A stretch of DNA of 64,000 bases from an uncultured Pelagibacteraceae bacterium. GTDB lineage: Bacteria > Pseudomonadota > Alphaproteobacteria > Pelagibacterales > Pelagibacteraceae. Position numbers and translations under genes: made by a program. The DNA is taken from NCBI GenBank assembly GCA_902603305.1, contig CACKUI010000002.1, forward strand, positions 17,543-81,542. The letters run 5' to 3'. The notes beneath the pieces are model-generated. The model was not told where the DNA came from. It saw only the letters and a list, made by a program, of their open reading frames with translations, and did not search any database. This document shows positions 30,889 to 41,737 of this stretch, piece by piece (the stretch's first letter is position 1; each line of letters starts with the position of its first letter).

Positions 30889-31356
30889 AATCGTACCAAA
30901 ATTAACAATATTTTTTTTATTGATTGGATTAACTTCGTGTTCGTACAGCCCAATTTTTTCAGCAAAAAATTATAATTTTGAAATTGATAATATTATTTTA
31001 ATTGGAGAGAAAGAAATAAATAATGTAATTGAAAATAAACTTAAATTAATTCGAAACGATGGGAGTACAAACAAAAAAAATATAATATTGAAATAATATC
31101 AAAAAAAAACATAAATACTATCTCTAAAGATTCAAAAGGAGATCCATTAAAATTTGAAATGATTGCTTACGTCGAATACAAATTGACACATAACGAAATT
31201 TCTCTATTAAAGAAAAAAGTCAAAAAAAATAGTATATACAATAATGACTCTGATAAATTTGAACTTGAACAGAGCGAAAAGATAATCTTAAAAAACCTTT
31301 CAGAAAGTATAAGTGATACAATTATTTCATCAATCATAAACTTAGATGATAATTAA
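30881..31356 (+). CDS. lptE: LPS-assembly lipoprotein LptE-like, split by a frameshift at an A8 tract (31073..31080)
   Basis: ORF 30881..31096 (lipobox LTSCSYSP) and ORF 31159..31356. The second frame is open through the overlap ([35 protein letters not shown]). Located between leuS and holA. Confidence 0.75.
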
Positions 31357-32323
31357 AAGCTTTGAATTAGATAAACTACGATCTTCCAGCTCAAATGTTC
31401 ACCTTATTCATGGAAATAATGAAGGTGTAAAAGAAGATATAATAAATAATATTTATTTAAAGGAATTTAATGGTGAATTATTAAAATATGATGAGTATGA
31501 AGTTTTAAATAATGGTGATGAATTTATATCTAGCCTATTAACTGACTCACTTTTTAGTACAAATAAAATTATCATAATTTCAAGAGCTACTGATAAAATT
31601 GTTGATGTAATAAATGATATTTTAGAAAGAGGAAAATCTGAAACAAAAATTATAATTAAATGCCATAGCTTAGAGAAAAAATCTAAACTTAGAAAACTTT
31701 TTGAAAAAGAGGGTAATATTATCTGTACTCCTGTTTATGAGGATGACAATAGATCATTAAACTCGATTATACAGATTTTTTTAAAAGAGAACAAATTTAA
31801 CTTATCCCAAGAAATTAAAAATATTCTCATCGAAAGATCAAAGGGCGATAGAATAAATTTAAGAAATGAATTGATAAAATTAAAAAATTTATCACTAAGT
31901 AAAAAAATATTAAGTATTGATGATGTAGATAAACTTTCAAATCTTGCAGAAAATTATAGTGTTTTCGAATTATCAGATAACTATTTGGCTAAAAACTCGA
32001 AGAAAGTTTCTAATATTCTTAATGAAAATAATTATTCATCAGAAGATTGTATATTAATAATAAGAACAATATTGAGTAAATCCAAAAGACTTTTAAAAAT
32101 AAGAAATGAAATTGATAATAATTCAGATATTGATCAGGCTATATCCAGTATAAAACCCCCTATATTTTGGAAAGAAAAAGACATAGTTAAAAAACAGGCA
32201 CAATCTTGGACAACTAATGAGGTAAAAGAAATTATATTTAAAATCAGTGATTTAGAGGCTCTAGTTAAGAAAAATACAGCAAATTCAATACTTTTTGTCT
32301 CTAATTTTGTAAGTAATTACTAA
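31346..32323 (+). CDS. holA: DNA polymerase III delta subunit
   Basis: HLIHGNNEGVKEDIINNIY; syntenic with leuS-lptE. Confidence 0.9.
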   Translation: MIIKSFELDKLRSSSSNVHLIHGNNEGVKEDIINNIYLKEFNGELLKYDEYEVLNNGDEFISSLLTDSLFSTNKIIIISRATDKIVDVINDILERGKSETKIIIKCHSLEKKSKLRKLFEKEGNIICTPVYEDDNRSLNSIIQIFLKENKFNLSQEIKNILIERSKGDRINLRNELIKLKNLSLSKKILSIDDVDKLSNLAENYSVFELSDNYLAKNSKKVSNILNENNYSSEDCILIIRTILSKSKRLLKIRNEIDNNSDIDQAISSIKPPIFWKEKDIVKKQAQSWTTNEVKEIIFKISDLEALVKKNTANSILFVSNFVSNY

Positions 32324-33129
32324 TAATTTTTCTTAATAATCTCTACCAATCTATCAAGCTGATCAGCTGCTTTATATTCTAAACTGATAGTTCCAGAGTT
32401 ATTTTTTTTATTTTTAACAAAAACTCTCATCCCAATTTTATCGGTTAGCTCCTCCTCAAGACTTATAATATTTGGATCTTTTTGATTAGTAAAGCTATTA
32501 GAACTAGATTTTAACATTCTTACTAAAGTTTCGGCTTGCCTAACTGATAATTTTTTTGAAATAATTTTCTTTGCTAAAAGAATAGCATTATCTAAGCCCA
32601 CTAAAATTTTTGCATGACCTTGTGATAATTTTTCTTCAATAATTAATTCAATTATTTCTTGTGGGAGTGAAAGGAGTCGTAAACAATTTGATATATGCGC
32701 TCTACTTTTGCCTATAAATTTTGATACTTTATCTTGATCATAACTAAATTCGTCAATTAACCTTTTATAACCTTCTGCTTCTTCAATAGGGTTTAAATCT
32801 TTTCTTTGCACGTTTTCTACAATAGCAAATTCCAAAGATTTAAGGTTATCAACATTAATTATCACCACTGGAACTTCATGAAGTCCTGCATATTGCGCAG
32901 CTTGCCATCTTCTTTCTCCTGCTATTATTTCAAATTTATCCTCTTCATCAGCAGATGGTCTAACAATTATAGGTTGGATTATTCCAAGCTCTCTTATTGA
33001 GTTAGTTAGTTCCTCTAAACTTGTTTCATCAAATTTTTTTCTAGGCTGATACTTATTTCTGACTAATGAACTTATTGAGACATTCTTTTTATCATCAATT
33101 TTTTCACTATCACCTATCAGGGAAGACAA
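32320..33129 (-). CDS. parB: Chromosome-partitioning protein ParB; N-terminus probably extends to ATG 33172/33169 in another frame
   Basis: RNKYQPRKKFDETSLEELTNSIRELGIIQPIIVRP, GERRWQAAQYAGL, HTH. TTG start at 33129 leaves conserved KKGLGRGL upstream. Confidence 0.95.
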   Translation of the reverse strand: MSSLIGDSEKIDDKKNVSISSLVRNKYQPRKKFDETSLEELTNSIRELGIIQPIIVRPSADEEDKFEIIAGERRWQAAQYAGLHEVPVVIINVDNLKSLEFAIVENVQRKDLNPIEEAEGYKRLIDEFSYDQDKVSKFIGKSRAHISNCLRLLSLPQEIIELIIEEKLSQGHAKILVGLDNAILLAKKIISKKLSVRQAETLVRMLKSSSNSFTNQKDPNIISLEEELTDKIGMRVFVKNKKNNSGTISLEYKAADQLDRLVEIIKKNY

Positions 33130-33168
33130 TCCTCTTCCAAGTCCTTTTTTTTGATTTAAACGGATTCA

Positions 33169-33969
33169 TCATGCTGCGCTCTCCACTGGTTTGTCTTGAT
33201 TTAAAAATTCCTCTGTAAAATTAAAATATGCTTTGCTACCTGGGCAAGTCTTGTCATAAATAAGTACCGGCACACCATGAGAGGGTGCTTCTGACAATCT
33301 GACATTTCTCGGTACAGCTGTGTTGTAAACTTTATTCTTAAAGTAGTTTCTTGCCTCAGCCTCTACCTCACCAGATAATTTATTTCTTTTATCATACATG
33401 GTTAGCAGTATACCTCTAATGTCTAGAGAAGGGTTTAGGTTTGATTTTATCCTCTCGATTGTTTTAATGAGCTGCGTTAAACCCTCTAAAGCAAAGAATT
33501 CTGTCTGAAGTGGTACTACAAGAGCATCTGATGCTACCAAAGCCATAACTGTGAGAAGGCTTAAGGATGGAGGGCAGTCAATTATAATATAATCATAGGA
33601 TTGCCCAGAATTGTTTAAAATTAGGGTTAATTCATCTTTCAATTTAAAGGCTCTCCTACTATCACCTGCTGTTTCAACCTCTAGTCCAGACAAATCAACA
33701 TTTGATGATATCAAATCCAAATTTTTAAAGCTTGTAGGTAAGACTACCTCTGAAATTTTTTTATTTCCATTCAATACATTATAAATATTTTGATCAGATC
33801 TTGTTGTGTTAGATAATCCAAGTCCTGTTGTAGCATTACCTTGAGGATCAAGATCGATAACAAGAATTTTTTTTCCTTTCATCGTTAAACCAGCAGCAAG
33901 ATTGATGACAGTAGTAGTCTTACCTACACCACCTTTCTGGTTTATAACTGAAATAATTTTTCTACTCAT
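33169..33969 (-). CDS. parA: Chromosome-partitioning ATPase ParA
   Basis: INQKGGVGKTTTVINLAAGL deviant Walker A; DLDPQGNATTGLG. Confidence 0.98.
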   Translation of the reverse strand: MSRKIISVINQKGGVGKTTTVINLAAGLTMKGKKILVIDLDPQGNATTGLGLSNTTRSDQNIYNVLNGNKKISEVVLPTSFKNLDLISSNVDLSGLEVETAGDSRRAFKLKDELTLILNNSGQSYDYIIIDCPPSLSLLTVMALVASDALVVPLQTEFFALEGLTQLIKTIERIKSNLNPSLDIRGILLTMYDKRNKLSGEVEAEARNYFKNKVYNTAVPRNVRLSEAPSHGVPVLIYDKTCPGSKAYFNFTEEFLNQDKPVESAA

Positions 33970-34606
33970 ATTTTTTTTTCAAATTTGAAATTTTTACTAC
34001 TGATGACTCATCACTTGTTAGACTCTTCATGACCTCTAAGTCGAATTTCCATTTTATTGAAACATCTTTCAAAATTTTTTTTCCACTCTTGCCTAGATAC
34101 ATGACTATGTATTTAAAATTTTTAAAATTCTTCGTTGCAATATCAAAAATCACTGGCAAAGGTTTAAATGCTCGACAAATTATTACATCCGTAACTAAGT
34201 TTTTCTCCTCAAAAATATTTTTTTGATAAATTTTAGCTTCTAATTTGAATTTTTTTGCCATCTCTTTAAGGAAATTGCTTTTATGATAACTCTTTTCATA
34301 AAAAATTAGCTTAAAACCTTGCTTTTTAGGTTTCATCAAAATACCCAAAACTATACTAGGAAGCCCTGCCCCCGATCCAAGATCAGTGCAAACCTTAATG
34401 TCATTTTTATCAATAAAATCAACGGTTTGTGCACTATCGTAAATATGCCTTGATTTTATTGATTTTTCTGTACTCGAACTAATCAAATTAATTTTCCTGT
34501 TTGTGTTTAAAATTGACTGCGAATATTCCTCAAGCTCCATTAATGTTTCACGTGAAACATTTGGGAGATAAATTTTATCTTTTTTTATAATTTTCGAATC
34601 AATCAA
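33962..34606 (-). CDS. rsmG: 16S rRNA (guanine527-N7)-methyltransferase
   Basis: [18 protein letters not shown]; between parA and mnmG. Confidence 0.95.
   Translation of the reverse strand: MIDSKIIKKDKIYLPNVSRETLMELEEYSQSILNTNRKINLISSSTEKSIKSRHIYDSAQTVDFIDKNDIKVCTDLGSGAGLPSIVLGILMKPKKQGFKLIFYEKSYHKSNFLKEMAKKFKLEAKIYQKNIFEEKNLVTDVIICRAFKPLPVIFDIATKNFKNFKYIVMYLGKSGKKILKDVSIKWKFDLEVMKSLTSDESSVVKISNLKKKYE
34544..34559. promoter_or_regulatory. parS centromere site, perfect 16-bp palindrome
   Basis: TGTTTCACGTGAAACA, identical to the bacterial parS consensus, inside the 5' part of rsmG. Confidence 0.95.
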
Positions 34607-36474
34607 GCTATATGCTTAATAGACTTTCTTTTGACATGAGACAACAAAATATACACTGCAGCTGGAGTAATTCCATCTATTCTAAGTGCTTGACCTAGTG
34701 TTTTTGGCTTTATCTTCTTAAATTTTGTCTTTACTTCATTTGATAATCCAGAAAATTGATCATAATCTAAATTTTCTGGTATTTTAAGATTTTCGTCCCT
34801 TTTAAATGCTAAAATATCTGCATCTTGCTTCTTCAAATATCCTTTATAATGAGCTTTAATCTCAATTTGCTCATCGATTTCACGTGAAACATATTTAATT
34901 TCTGGCCAAATTTCCCTAATTTTAGCCATATTTATTAACTTATGGCTCAGTATTTCTAATGCATTTCTTTTAACCCCGTCTTTAGCGATATTAATTCCAA
35001 ATTTAGAGGCTTTTGATGGGGAAATTAAAGAATTTTCCATTATTTCAAGACTTTTTTCTAGTTTAGACGCTTTCTCTTTAAATATCATTTTCCTTTCCTC
35101 TAATATTAAACCGATATCAATTCCTTTTTGGGTAAGTCTTATATCTGCATTATCAGATCTCAAAGATAGCCTGTATTCTGCCCTTGAGGTGAACATTCTA
35201 TAGGGCTCTGCGACTCCTTTTGTAACTAAATCATCTATCATTACTCCAATATAGGCTTCAGATCTATCAAGTATAAATGGCTCCATACCCTTTATAGAGA
35301 GAGCTGCATTAATTCCAGCTATCAATCCTTGTGCTGCAGCTTCTTCATAGCCTGTTGTTCCATTTATTTGTCCTGCAAGGTAAAGATTTTTTATTTTTTT
35401 GGTCTCTAAGGTTAAGAAAAGCTCTCTTGGGTCAACAAAATCATATTCTATAGCGTATCCAGGCCTTAAAATTTTAACATTCTCTAAACCATTGATATTG
35501 TTACATATTTCTTGCTGTATTTCAGCAGGAAGAGAAGTTGAAATCCCATTAGGGTAGATTGTTTTATCATTTAGACCTTCTGGCTCTAAAAATATTTGAT
35601 GCTTTTGCTTATCTGCAAACTTTACAATTTTATCTTCTATTGATGGACAGTATCTAGGACCAACTCCTTGGATACTTCCTGAGTACATAGCACTACTTTT
35701 TATATTTTTAGAAATGATCTTATGCACTGCTTGATTGGTGTAAGTCATCCTGCATGAAATTTGTCTGTTGATATTTTTTTTTGTTAGGAAAGAAAAAAAA
35801 TATGGATCTTCATCTGCGTGCTGCTCTTCAAGTTTTTCGAAATTAATTGTCGTTGCATCCAATCTTGGTGGTGTTCCTGTTTTTAATCTTCCAATTTTAA
35901 AATCATATTTTTCTAATTGTTCACTTAAACCTGTTGAAGGTTTTTCATTAAATCTGCCTGCAGGCGTTTTTTCATCACCAATGTGAATTAAACCATTTAA
36001 AAAAGTTCCAGTTGTAAGGATTACTTTAGATGATAGTACTTTTTTACCTTCTTGTGTGATAAAACCAATTATATTGTTTTTTTCAAAAATAAACTCTATT
36101 ACAGGATCACAAAAAATGCTTAAATTACAGTAATTTACAAGTTTTTCTTGCATATATTTCTTATATAATGATCTATCACTTTGAGTTCTTGGCCCACGCA
36201 CAGCTGGGCCTCTACTTCTATTCAATAAACGAAATTGTATTCCTGATTTGTCTGCAACTTCACCCATTACACCATCTAATGCATCTATCTCTCTAACAAG
36301 ATGACCTTTACCTAATCCCCCTATTGCTGGATTGCATGACATCTCACCAATAGTATCAAATTTATGTGTAAATAAGGCTGTATTTACTCCTAATCTAGCA
36401 GATGCTGCTGCTGCTTCACAGCCAGCATGACCACCACCAATTACAACCACATCAAACGATAACTCATTTTTCAT
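34603..36474 (-). CDS. mnmG: tRNA uridine-5-carboxymethylaminomethyl modification protein MnmG
   Basis: [43 protein letters not shown]. Confidence 0.99.
   Translation of the reverse strand: MKNELSFDVVVIGGGHAGCEAAAASARLGVNTALFTHKFDTIGEMSCNPAIGGLGKGHLVREIDALDGVMGEVADKSGIQFRLLNRSRGPAVRGPRTQSDRSLYKKYMQEKLVNYCNLSIFCDPVIEFIFEKNNIIGFITQEGKKVLSSKVILTTGTFLNGLIHIGDEKTPAGRFNEKPSTGLSEQLEKYDFKIGRLKTGTPPRLDATTINFEKLEEQHADEDPYFFSFLTKKNINRQISCRMTYTNQAVHKIISKNIKSSAMYSGSIQGVGPRYCPSIEDKIVKFADKQKHQIFLEPEGLNDKTIYPNGISTSLPAEIQQEICNNINGLENVKILRPGYAIEYDFVDPRELFLTLETKKIKNLYLAGQINGTTGYEEAAAQGLIAGINAALSIKGMEPFILDRSEAYIGVMIDDLVTKGVAEPYRMFTSRAEYRLSLRSDNADIRLTQKGIDIGLILEERKMIFKEKASKLEKSLEIMENSLISPSKASKFGINIAKDGVKRNALEILSHKLINMAKIREIWPEIKYVSREIDEQIEIKAHYKGYLKKQDADILAFKRDENLKIPENLDYDQFSGLSNEVKTKFKKIKPKTLGQALRIDGITPAAVYILLSHVKRKSIKHIA
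34876..34891. promoter_or_regulatory. Second parS-like site (14/16)
   Basis: GATTTCACGTGAAACA, mismatching parS only at the first two bases, inside mnmG. Confidence 0.8.
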
Positions 36475-36550
36475 AGCTATAATTTATTATTGATCTTAAA
36501 ATTTACAAGAAAACACTTAATAATGTCTAAAAACCAAGTAAATTCATTAC

Positions 36551-37882
36551 TTATTTGCCTATACAAAAATCATTAAAAATAGACCCTAATATTTCTTCAA
36601 CATCTACTTTACCAACAATCATTCCTAAATGTCTGGTTGCTAATCTTAAATCTTCTGCAGCTTTATCAAAATCTTCTTGAGAGTTTTTTTTCTCAAAGTT
36701 GACTAAATTTTGAACACAAGCTTCTAAACTTTGTCTATGTCTTTCTCTCGTAATTAAAGTTTCGTTTGAACTAACAAATTTATTTTTTAGTTTATCTTTA
36801 ATTCTATTTATTAACTCATCTAAGTTTGTTTCATTCTTAATTGATAAAAAAATTGGATTAAACTTTTCAATTTGTTGATTAACATCTTTATAACCAAGAT
36901 CTATTTTATTGATTACAATTATTGATTTTTCACTAACCAAATCGTTCAAAAAACCAGTAAAATTAACACTTTTTGGCTCAATTACTATTATGTTAAGATC
37001 TGCATCTTCAGCGCGTTTAAGTGCTAATTTAATTCCTTTTTTTTCAATCTCATCTTGAGACTCTCTAATCCCAGCAGTATCAGAAATCACAACTGGGTAA
37101 CCATCCAAATTTAAATGAGCTTCAATAACGTCTCTTGTTGTTCCTGCAATTTCTGAAACAATAGCTACATCTCGATTGGAAAGATAATTAAGCAAAGATG
37201 ATTTTCCTGCATTAGCTGGTCCAATAATTGCAATCTTAAAACCCTCTCTAATTCTTTCTCCAACTTTTTGATCATCCAAAATTTTTTCTATTTCTTTTCT
37301 AATTTTTTCTGACTTAATTTTGATATTTTTAATTACATCAGCTGGAAGATCCTCTTCGGGAAAATCAATTTTAGCCTCCACATTTGATAATATTTTTAAA
37401 AGACTTTCTCGAAGTGAGTTAAACTTTTCTGAACTTCTTCCACTCATAATTTGAATTGCTTGCTGTCTTTGGATTTCTGTTTCAGCAGAGATTAAGTCTG
37501 AAATACTTTCAGCTTTTAAAAGATTTATTTTTTCATTTTGAAAAGCAATTTTTGTGAACTCTCCTGGCTCTGCTAATCGACAATTTTCAATTTTTGACAG
37601 TTGATCCAAGATTGTTCTTACAACAGCTATGCTGCCATGAAGATGGATTTCGGCCATGTCCTCGCCTGTGTAGCTCTCAGGGCTTGGAAACCATATTAAT
37701 ATACCCTCATCTATAAGCTCAGAATTATCGATTTTATTGAATTTTTTTACAGTTGCCTGCCTTGGTTTTGGAAGTCGACCATTTGTTAATAATTTAACGA
37801 TCTTTTCCACTTTAGAGCCAGATAATCTAATAACTGCAATTCCTGATACACCAGGACCTGAAGAGAGAGCGTAGATTGTCAT
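36551..37882 (-). CDS. mnmE: tRNA modification GTPase MnmE
   Basis: IYALSSGPGVSGIAVIRLSG; GPANAGKSSLLNYL; C-terminal FNDFCIGK. Confidence 0.98.
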   Translation of the reverse strand: MTIYALSSGPGVSGIAVIRLSGSKVEKIVKLLTNGRLPKPRQATVKKFNKIDNSELIDEGILIWFPSPESYTGEDMAEIHLHGSIAVVRTILDQLSKIENCRLAEPGEFTKIAFQNEKINLLKAESISDLISAETEIQRQQAIQIMSGRSSEKFNSLRESLLKILSNVEAKIDFPEEDLPADVIKNIKIKSEKIRKEIEKILDDQKVGERIREGFKIAIIGPANAGKSSLLNYLSNRDVAIVSEIAGTTRDVIEAHLNLDGYPVVISDTAGIRESQDEIEKKGIKLALKRAEDADLNIIVIEPKSVNFTGFLNDLVSEKSIIVINKIDLGYKDVNQQIEKFNPIFLSIKNETNLDELINRIKDKLKNKFVSSNETLITRERHRQSLEACVQNLVNFEKKNSQEDFDKAAEDLRLATRHLGMIVGKVDVEEILGSIFNDFCIGK

Positions 37883-37930
37883 AATTAATTATTATAGTTT
37901 TATATTTGCCTAAATTATATATTTATCTTT

Positions 37931-38794
37931 ATGATTATTTGGTTAGCTTCATATCCTAAAAGTGGAAATACTTGGCTGAGATTTTTCATTATTTCATTGC
38001 TAATGGGAACAAAGACAAAACTAAATTTAAATCATTTAAGAGCAATATTAACATTTCCGAATAACTCTCAATTTGAAGGTTTAATATCTAACGATTTAGA
38101 TTTAGAGGAAGTAGCTAAAAATTGGATCAGATCTCAAGAAAAAATAAATTCGAATAGAAATTTAAAATTTTTTAAAACTCATAATGCGCTTGGTAAATAT
38201 AAAGGGTATCCATTTACAAATTCAGAAAATACCCTTGGAACGATTCATGTTGTTAGAGATCCAAGAAATATAATTACTTCACTAAAAAATCATTACTCCT
38301 TTGCTGAATATGAAGAGGCTAAAAATTTTTTATTTAATGATAATCAAGCGATTACTTATTCAAAAAAACAAATAAATAAATACAAAAAAGAAAACATTAA
38401 ATATTCGTTACCACAATTTTTGGGATCATGGAAAACTCACTACTTATCTTGGAAAAACATGAAAAAAAATTATATTTTGGTTAAATACGAAGATCTAAAG
38501 GATAATCCCTTAGTCGAGTTTAACAAGATTGCTAATTTTATCAGTAATTTAACAGGTATAAAATTTACTGATGAACAAATTAAATTAGCAATAAATTTGA
38601 GTTCATTTGAAAAATTAAAAGAATTAGAAAAAAAATATGGCTTTGTAGAAAGTACCACTAATAAACAAGGTAAAAAAAATAAATTTTTTTTTCTCGGTCC
38701 AAGAAATGATTGGAAAAAAATTTTGGATAATCAAACTTCAAATGATATTGAAAGAAAATTTGAAAATGAAATGAAAGAACTAAAATACCTTTAA
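37931..38794 (+). CDS. Sulfotransferase domain protein
   Basis: IIWLASYPKSGNTWLRFFI (5'-PSB loop); HVVRDPRNIITSLKNHY (3'-PB motif). Confidence 0.9.
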   Translation: MIIWLASYPKSGNTWLRFFIISLLMGTKTKLNLNHLRAILTFPNNSQFEGLISNDLDLEEVAKNWIRSQEKINSNRNLKFFKTHNALGKYKGYPFTNSENTLGTIHVVRDPRNIITSLKNHYSFAEYEEAKNFLFNDNQAITYSKKQINKYKKENIKYSLPQFLGSWKTHYLSWKNMKKNYILVKYEDLKDNPLVEFNKIANFISNLTGIKFTDEQIKLAINLSSFEKLKELEKKYGFVESTTNKQGKKNKFFFLGPRNDWKKILDNQTSNDIERKFENEMKELKYL

Positions 38795-38795
38795 A

Positions 38796-39923
38796 CTATA
38801 ACTCAGCTGAATAATCTTTATTTTTTTTTGCAAATTTCAACCAATTTTTTATAACTAAGATATCATTTAACTTTGAACCACTTAAAAACTTATTAATATA
38901 TGATTCTTCGGATGTTTCATTGTAGATTTTACCATCAATAATTTTTTCTTTTTCTTTCCAATCGTTATTAAAAAGCATCATTTTATTTTTATCTCTTTTA
39001 ATTTCTTTATAGTCAGGAAATTTTTGACTAAATTCTGTACAGCCCCTTTTTGTTGAAATTGAAAAATTATCTCCGATATTATTTTTGACAATCTTTTGAA
39101 GATTTTTTTCAATCTCATTTAATTCTTTCAAATTTTTTGTATAGATTAAGCCCTTATACTTACCAGATACACCCGGTCTTTGTTCAACCATGACTTTTCT
39201 GTTATTTTTTAGTCCGACATAAAAATTATCAAATATAAAATATAACTTAACTAAATCTAACATTTTCTCCACCTCGACAACTATTTTAAAGCAATCAAAG
39301 CAAAATTCTGGAATAATGGAGTAAGTATTAAAAATTTTAAAATGTCTATCGCAATTTAAATTTAATGAATTATGTCGGTATATTTGCATGTAAGGATAAT
39401 CAATTTTATTTAAATTTTTATCAACTATATCAATAGTTTTTTTTAAAAAATTTTTTACTTCTGATATTTCAATAAATTTGTTTTCATTATATTTAAATTT
39501 TATTTTTTCTATATTTAAGTTTGTATAAACATAAGGATGTTTCAAGTTTCTTTTTGGATCAAAAGAAGATAAAATTTGTATAATATTGTAATGTGCATCT
39601 TTTAAATTTGGATTTATTGAGATAGCTTTAATAAAATTTTCAAGAGCATCTTCCATTTCGTTATGTTGTCTATTAACTAGACCTAATAAATAATATGAGG
39701 TTGCAAAATTTTTGTTCAATTTAATTGAATTAATTAAATATTTTTTACTTAATTTGAAATTGTTTAATTTATATAAAATATAACCATTCAAATTTTGTAG
39801 AAAAAAATTGTTTTTATTTTTTTCTGCAATTTCTTGGCTTATTTCAAGAGCTTTTCTATAATCACCACGTAATTCTAACGATCTAATTTTTTCGATATTT
39901 ACAATGCTTTCTTGACTAACCAT
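38796..39923 (-). CDS. TPR protein with unrecognised Cys-containing C-terminal domain
   Basis: N-terminal TPRs (SYYLLGLVNRQHNEMEDALENFIKAISINPNLKDAHYN), then ~220 aa including NLNCDRHFKIFNTYSIIPEFCFDCFKIVVEVEKML. Confidence 0.8.
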   Translation of the reverse strand: MVSQESIVNIEKIRSLELRGDYRKALEISQEIAEKNKNNFFLQNLNGYILYKLNNFKLSKKYLINSIKLNKNFATSYYLLGLVNRQHNEMEDALENFIKAISINPNLKDAHYNIIQILSSFDPKRNLKHPYVYTNLNIEKIKFKYNENKFIEISEVKNFLKKTIDIVDKNLNKIDYPYMQIYRHNSLNLNCDRHFKIFNTYSIIPEFCFDCFKIVVEVEKMLDLVKLYFIFDNFYVGLKNNRKVMVEQRPGVSGKYKGLIYTKNLKELNEIEKNLQKIVKNNIGDNFSISTKRGCTEFSQKFPDYKEIKRDKNKMMLFNNDWKEKEKIIDGKIYNETSEESYINKFLSGSKLNDILVIKNWLKFAKKNKDYSAEL

Positions 39924-39968
39924 GATTTGTTAATCTACTAAAAAAAAGAAATATATTCTATTAACGTT

Positions 39969-41240
39969 TTATGCTGGTTTATTCATAGAATTAAAGAACT
40001 CAGCATTATTTTTTGTTGTCTTTAATTTTGAATTTATAAAATCTATGGCATCCATAGATCCCATCGGAGCAATTATTCTTCTTAGAACATTCATTTTTTG
40101 AAGATCATTTTTATCAAAAATCAACTCCTCTCTTCTTGTGCCTGACTTAGTAATATCAATTGCTGGATAAATTCTCTTCTCAGATATTTTTCTATCTAAA
40201 ATAGTCTCGCTATTTCCAGTTCCTTTAAATTCTTCAAAGATTACTTCATCCATTCTACTTCCTGTATCAATAAGAGCAGTTGCTATGATTGTTAATGATC
40301 CACCTTCTTCTATATTTCTAGCTGCTCCAAAAAACCTCTTTGGCCTTTGAAGGGCATTAGCATCCACACCACCTGTTAAAACTTTTCCTGAGCTTGGTAC
40401 TACAGCATTATAAGCTCTTCCTAATCTTGTTATAGAATCTAAAAGTATCACAACATCTTTTTTATGCTCCGTCAGTCTTTTAGCTTTTTCTATAACCATT
40501 TCAGCAACAGCTACATGACGTTGGGCTGGTTCATCAAAAGTTGAACTTATAACTTCACCTTTAACAGTCCTCTGCATATCTGTTACTTCTTCTGGTCTTT
40601 CGTCTATTAATAAAACCATAAGATAACATTCAGGATGATTGGCGGTAATCGAATTAGCTATACTTTGTAAAATCATTGTTTTTCCTGCTTTTGGAGGTGA
40701 TATAATCAATGATCTTTGTCCCTTTCCAATTGGACTAACTAGATCAATTAGCCTTGGAGTTAGGTCAGGTTTTTTTTCAACTTTATTAGTTTCAACCTCC
40801 ATTCCTAATTGTTTGTTAGGATAAAGTGGTGTTAAGTTATCAAATGCAATTTTGTGTTTAAATTTATCTGGCTCTTCAAAATTTATTTTACTCACTTGAA
40901 GAAGTGCAAAATATCTCTCACCATCTTTTGGTGATCTAATAGGTCCTTCAATTGTATCTCCTGTTCTTAAACCAAATCTTCTTATTTGGCTTGGACTTAC
41001 ATATATATCATCGGCTCCAGGTAAATAATTTGATTCCATTGCTCGGAGAAAACCAAAACCATCTTGAAGCAGTTGCAAAACTCCTCCACCTGTAATCTCT
41101 TCACCTTTTTCTGCAAGTTTTTTTAAAATTGCAAAGTAGATTTCTTGTCTACGGAGTGTACTTGCGTTTTCAATTCCAAGCTTTTCAGCTTCAGTGATTA
41201 ACTTTTCTGAGCTTTTTTCTTTTAATTCTTGAATATTCAT
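39969..41240 (-). CDS. rho: Transcription termination factor Rho
   Basis: [52 protein letters not shown]. Confidence 0.99.
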   Translation of the reverse strand: MNIQELKEKSSEKLITEAEKLGIENASTLRRQEIYFAILKKLAEKGEEITGGGVLQLLQDGFGFLRAMESNYLPGADDIYVSPSQIRRFGLRTGDTIEGPIRSPKDGERYFALLQVSKINFEEPDKFKHKIAFDNLTPLYPNKQLGMEVETNKVEKKPDLTPRLIDLVSPIGKGQRSLIISPPKAGKTMILQSIANSITANHPECYLMVLLIDERPEEVTDMQRTVKGEVISSTFDEPAQRHVAVAEMVIEKAKRLTEHKKDVVILLDSITRLGRAYNAVVPSSGKVLTGGVDANALQRPKRFFGAARNIEEGGSLTIIATALIDTGSRMDEVIFEEFKGTGNSETILDRKISEKRIYPAIDITKSGTRREELIFDKNDLQKMNVLRRIIAPMGSMDAIDFINSKLKTTKNNAEFFNSMNKPA

Positions 41241-41299
41241 GAGTGGAAGTTTTTGTTAAAGATATTTTAAATATATATACTGATGTAAAAATTTCAACC

Positions 41300-41734
41300 C
41301 TAGATAGGCTTAAAAACCACAATAAAAACAATGAAAATAAGCAATACTGTTGGTATTTCGTTTATTATTCTAAAAAATCTGGATGATTTTGAGTTTTCTT
41401 TAGATTTTAACGAGCGCATACATTTGCCCAGATACTCATGGTAAATTGTTAAAATCACTACTGACAGAATTTTAAGCTGTAGCCATAAATAGGCGAAACT
41501 TTCAATTCCATTTATCCAAATTAATATAATTCCAAAAAGCCAAGACAAAATCATGGCTGGTCGCATTATATAATTATAAAGCTTTCTTTCCATCGTTTCA
41601 AAAATTTCAGTAGCTTGATCCTTTTCAAAATTTTCGACGTGATAAACAAATATTCTTGGTAAATATAATAACCCTGCCATCCAAGAAATTACTGCTATTA
41701 GATGAAGTGATTTAAATAAAAGATACCCACTCAT
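41300..41734 (-). CDS. hemJ: HemJ-type protoporphyrinogen oxidase (UPF0093)
   Basis: LFKSLHLIAVISWMAGLLYLPRIFVYH; adjacent to hemH and hemE. Confidence 0.93.
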   Translation of the reverse strand: MSGYLLFKSLHLIAVISWMAGLLYLPRIFVYHVENFEKDQATEIFETMERKLYNYIMRPAMILSWLFGIILIWINGIESFAYLWLQLKILSVVILTIYHEYLGKCMRSLKSKENSKSSRFFRIINEIPTVLLIFIVFIVVFKPI

Positions 41735-41737
41735 TGA

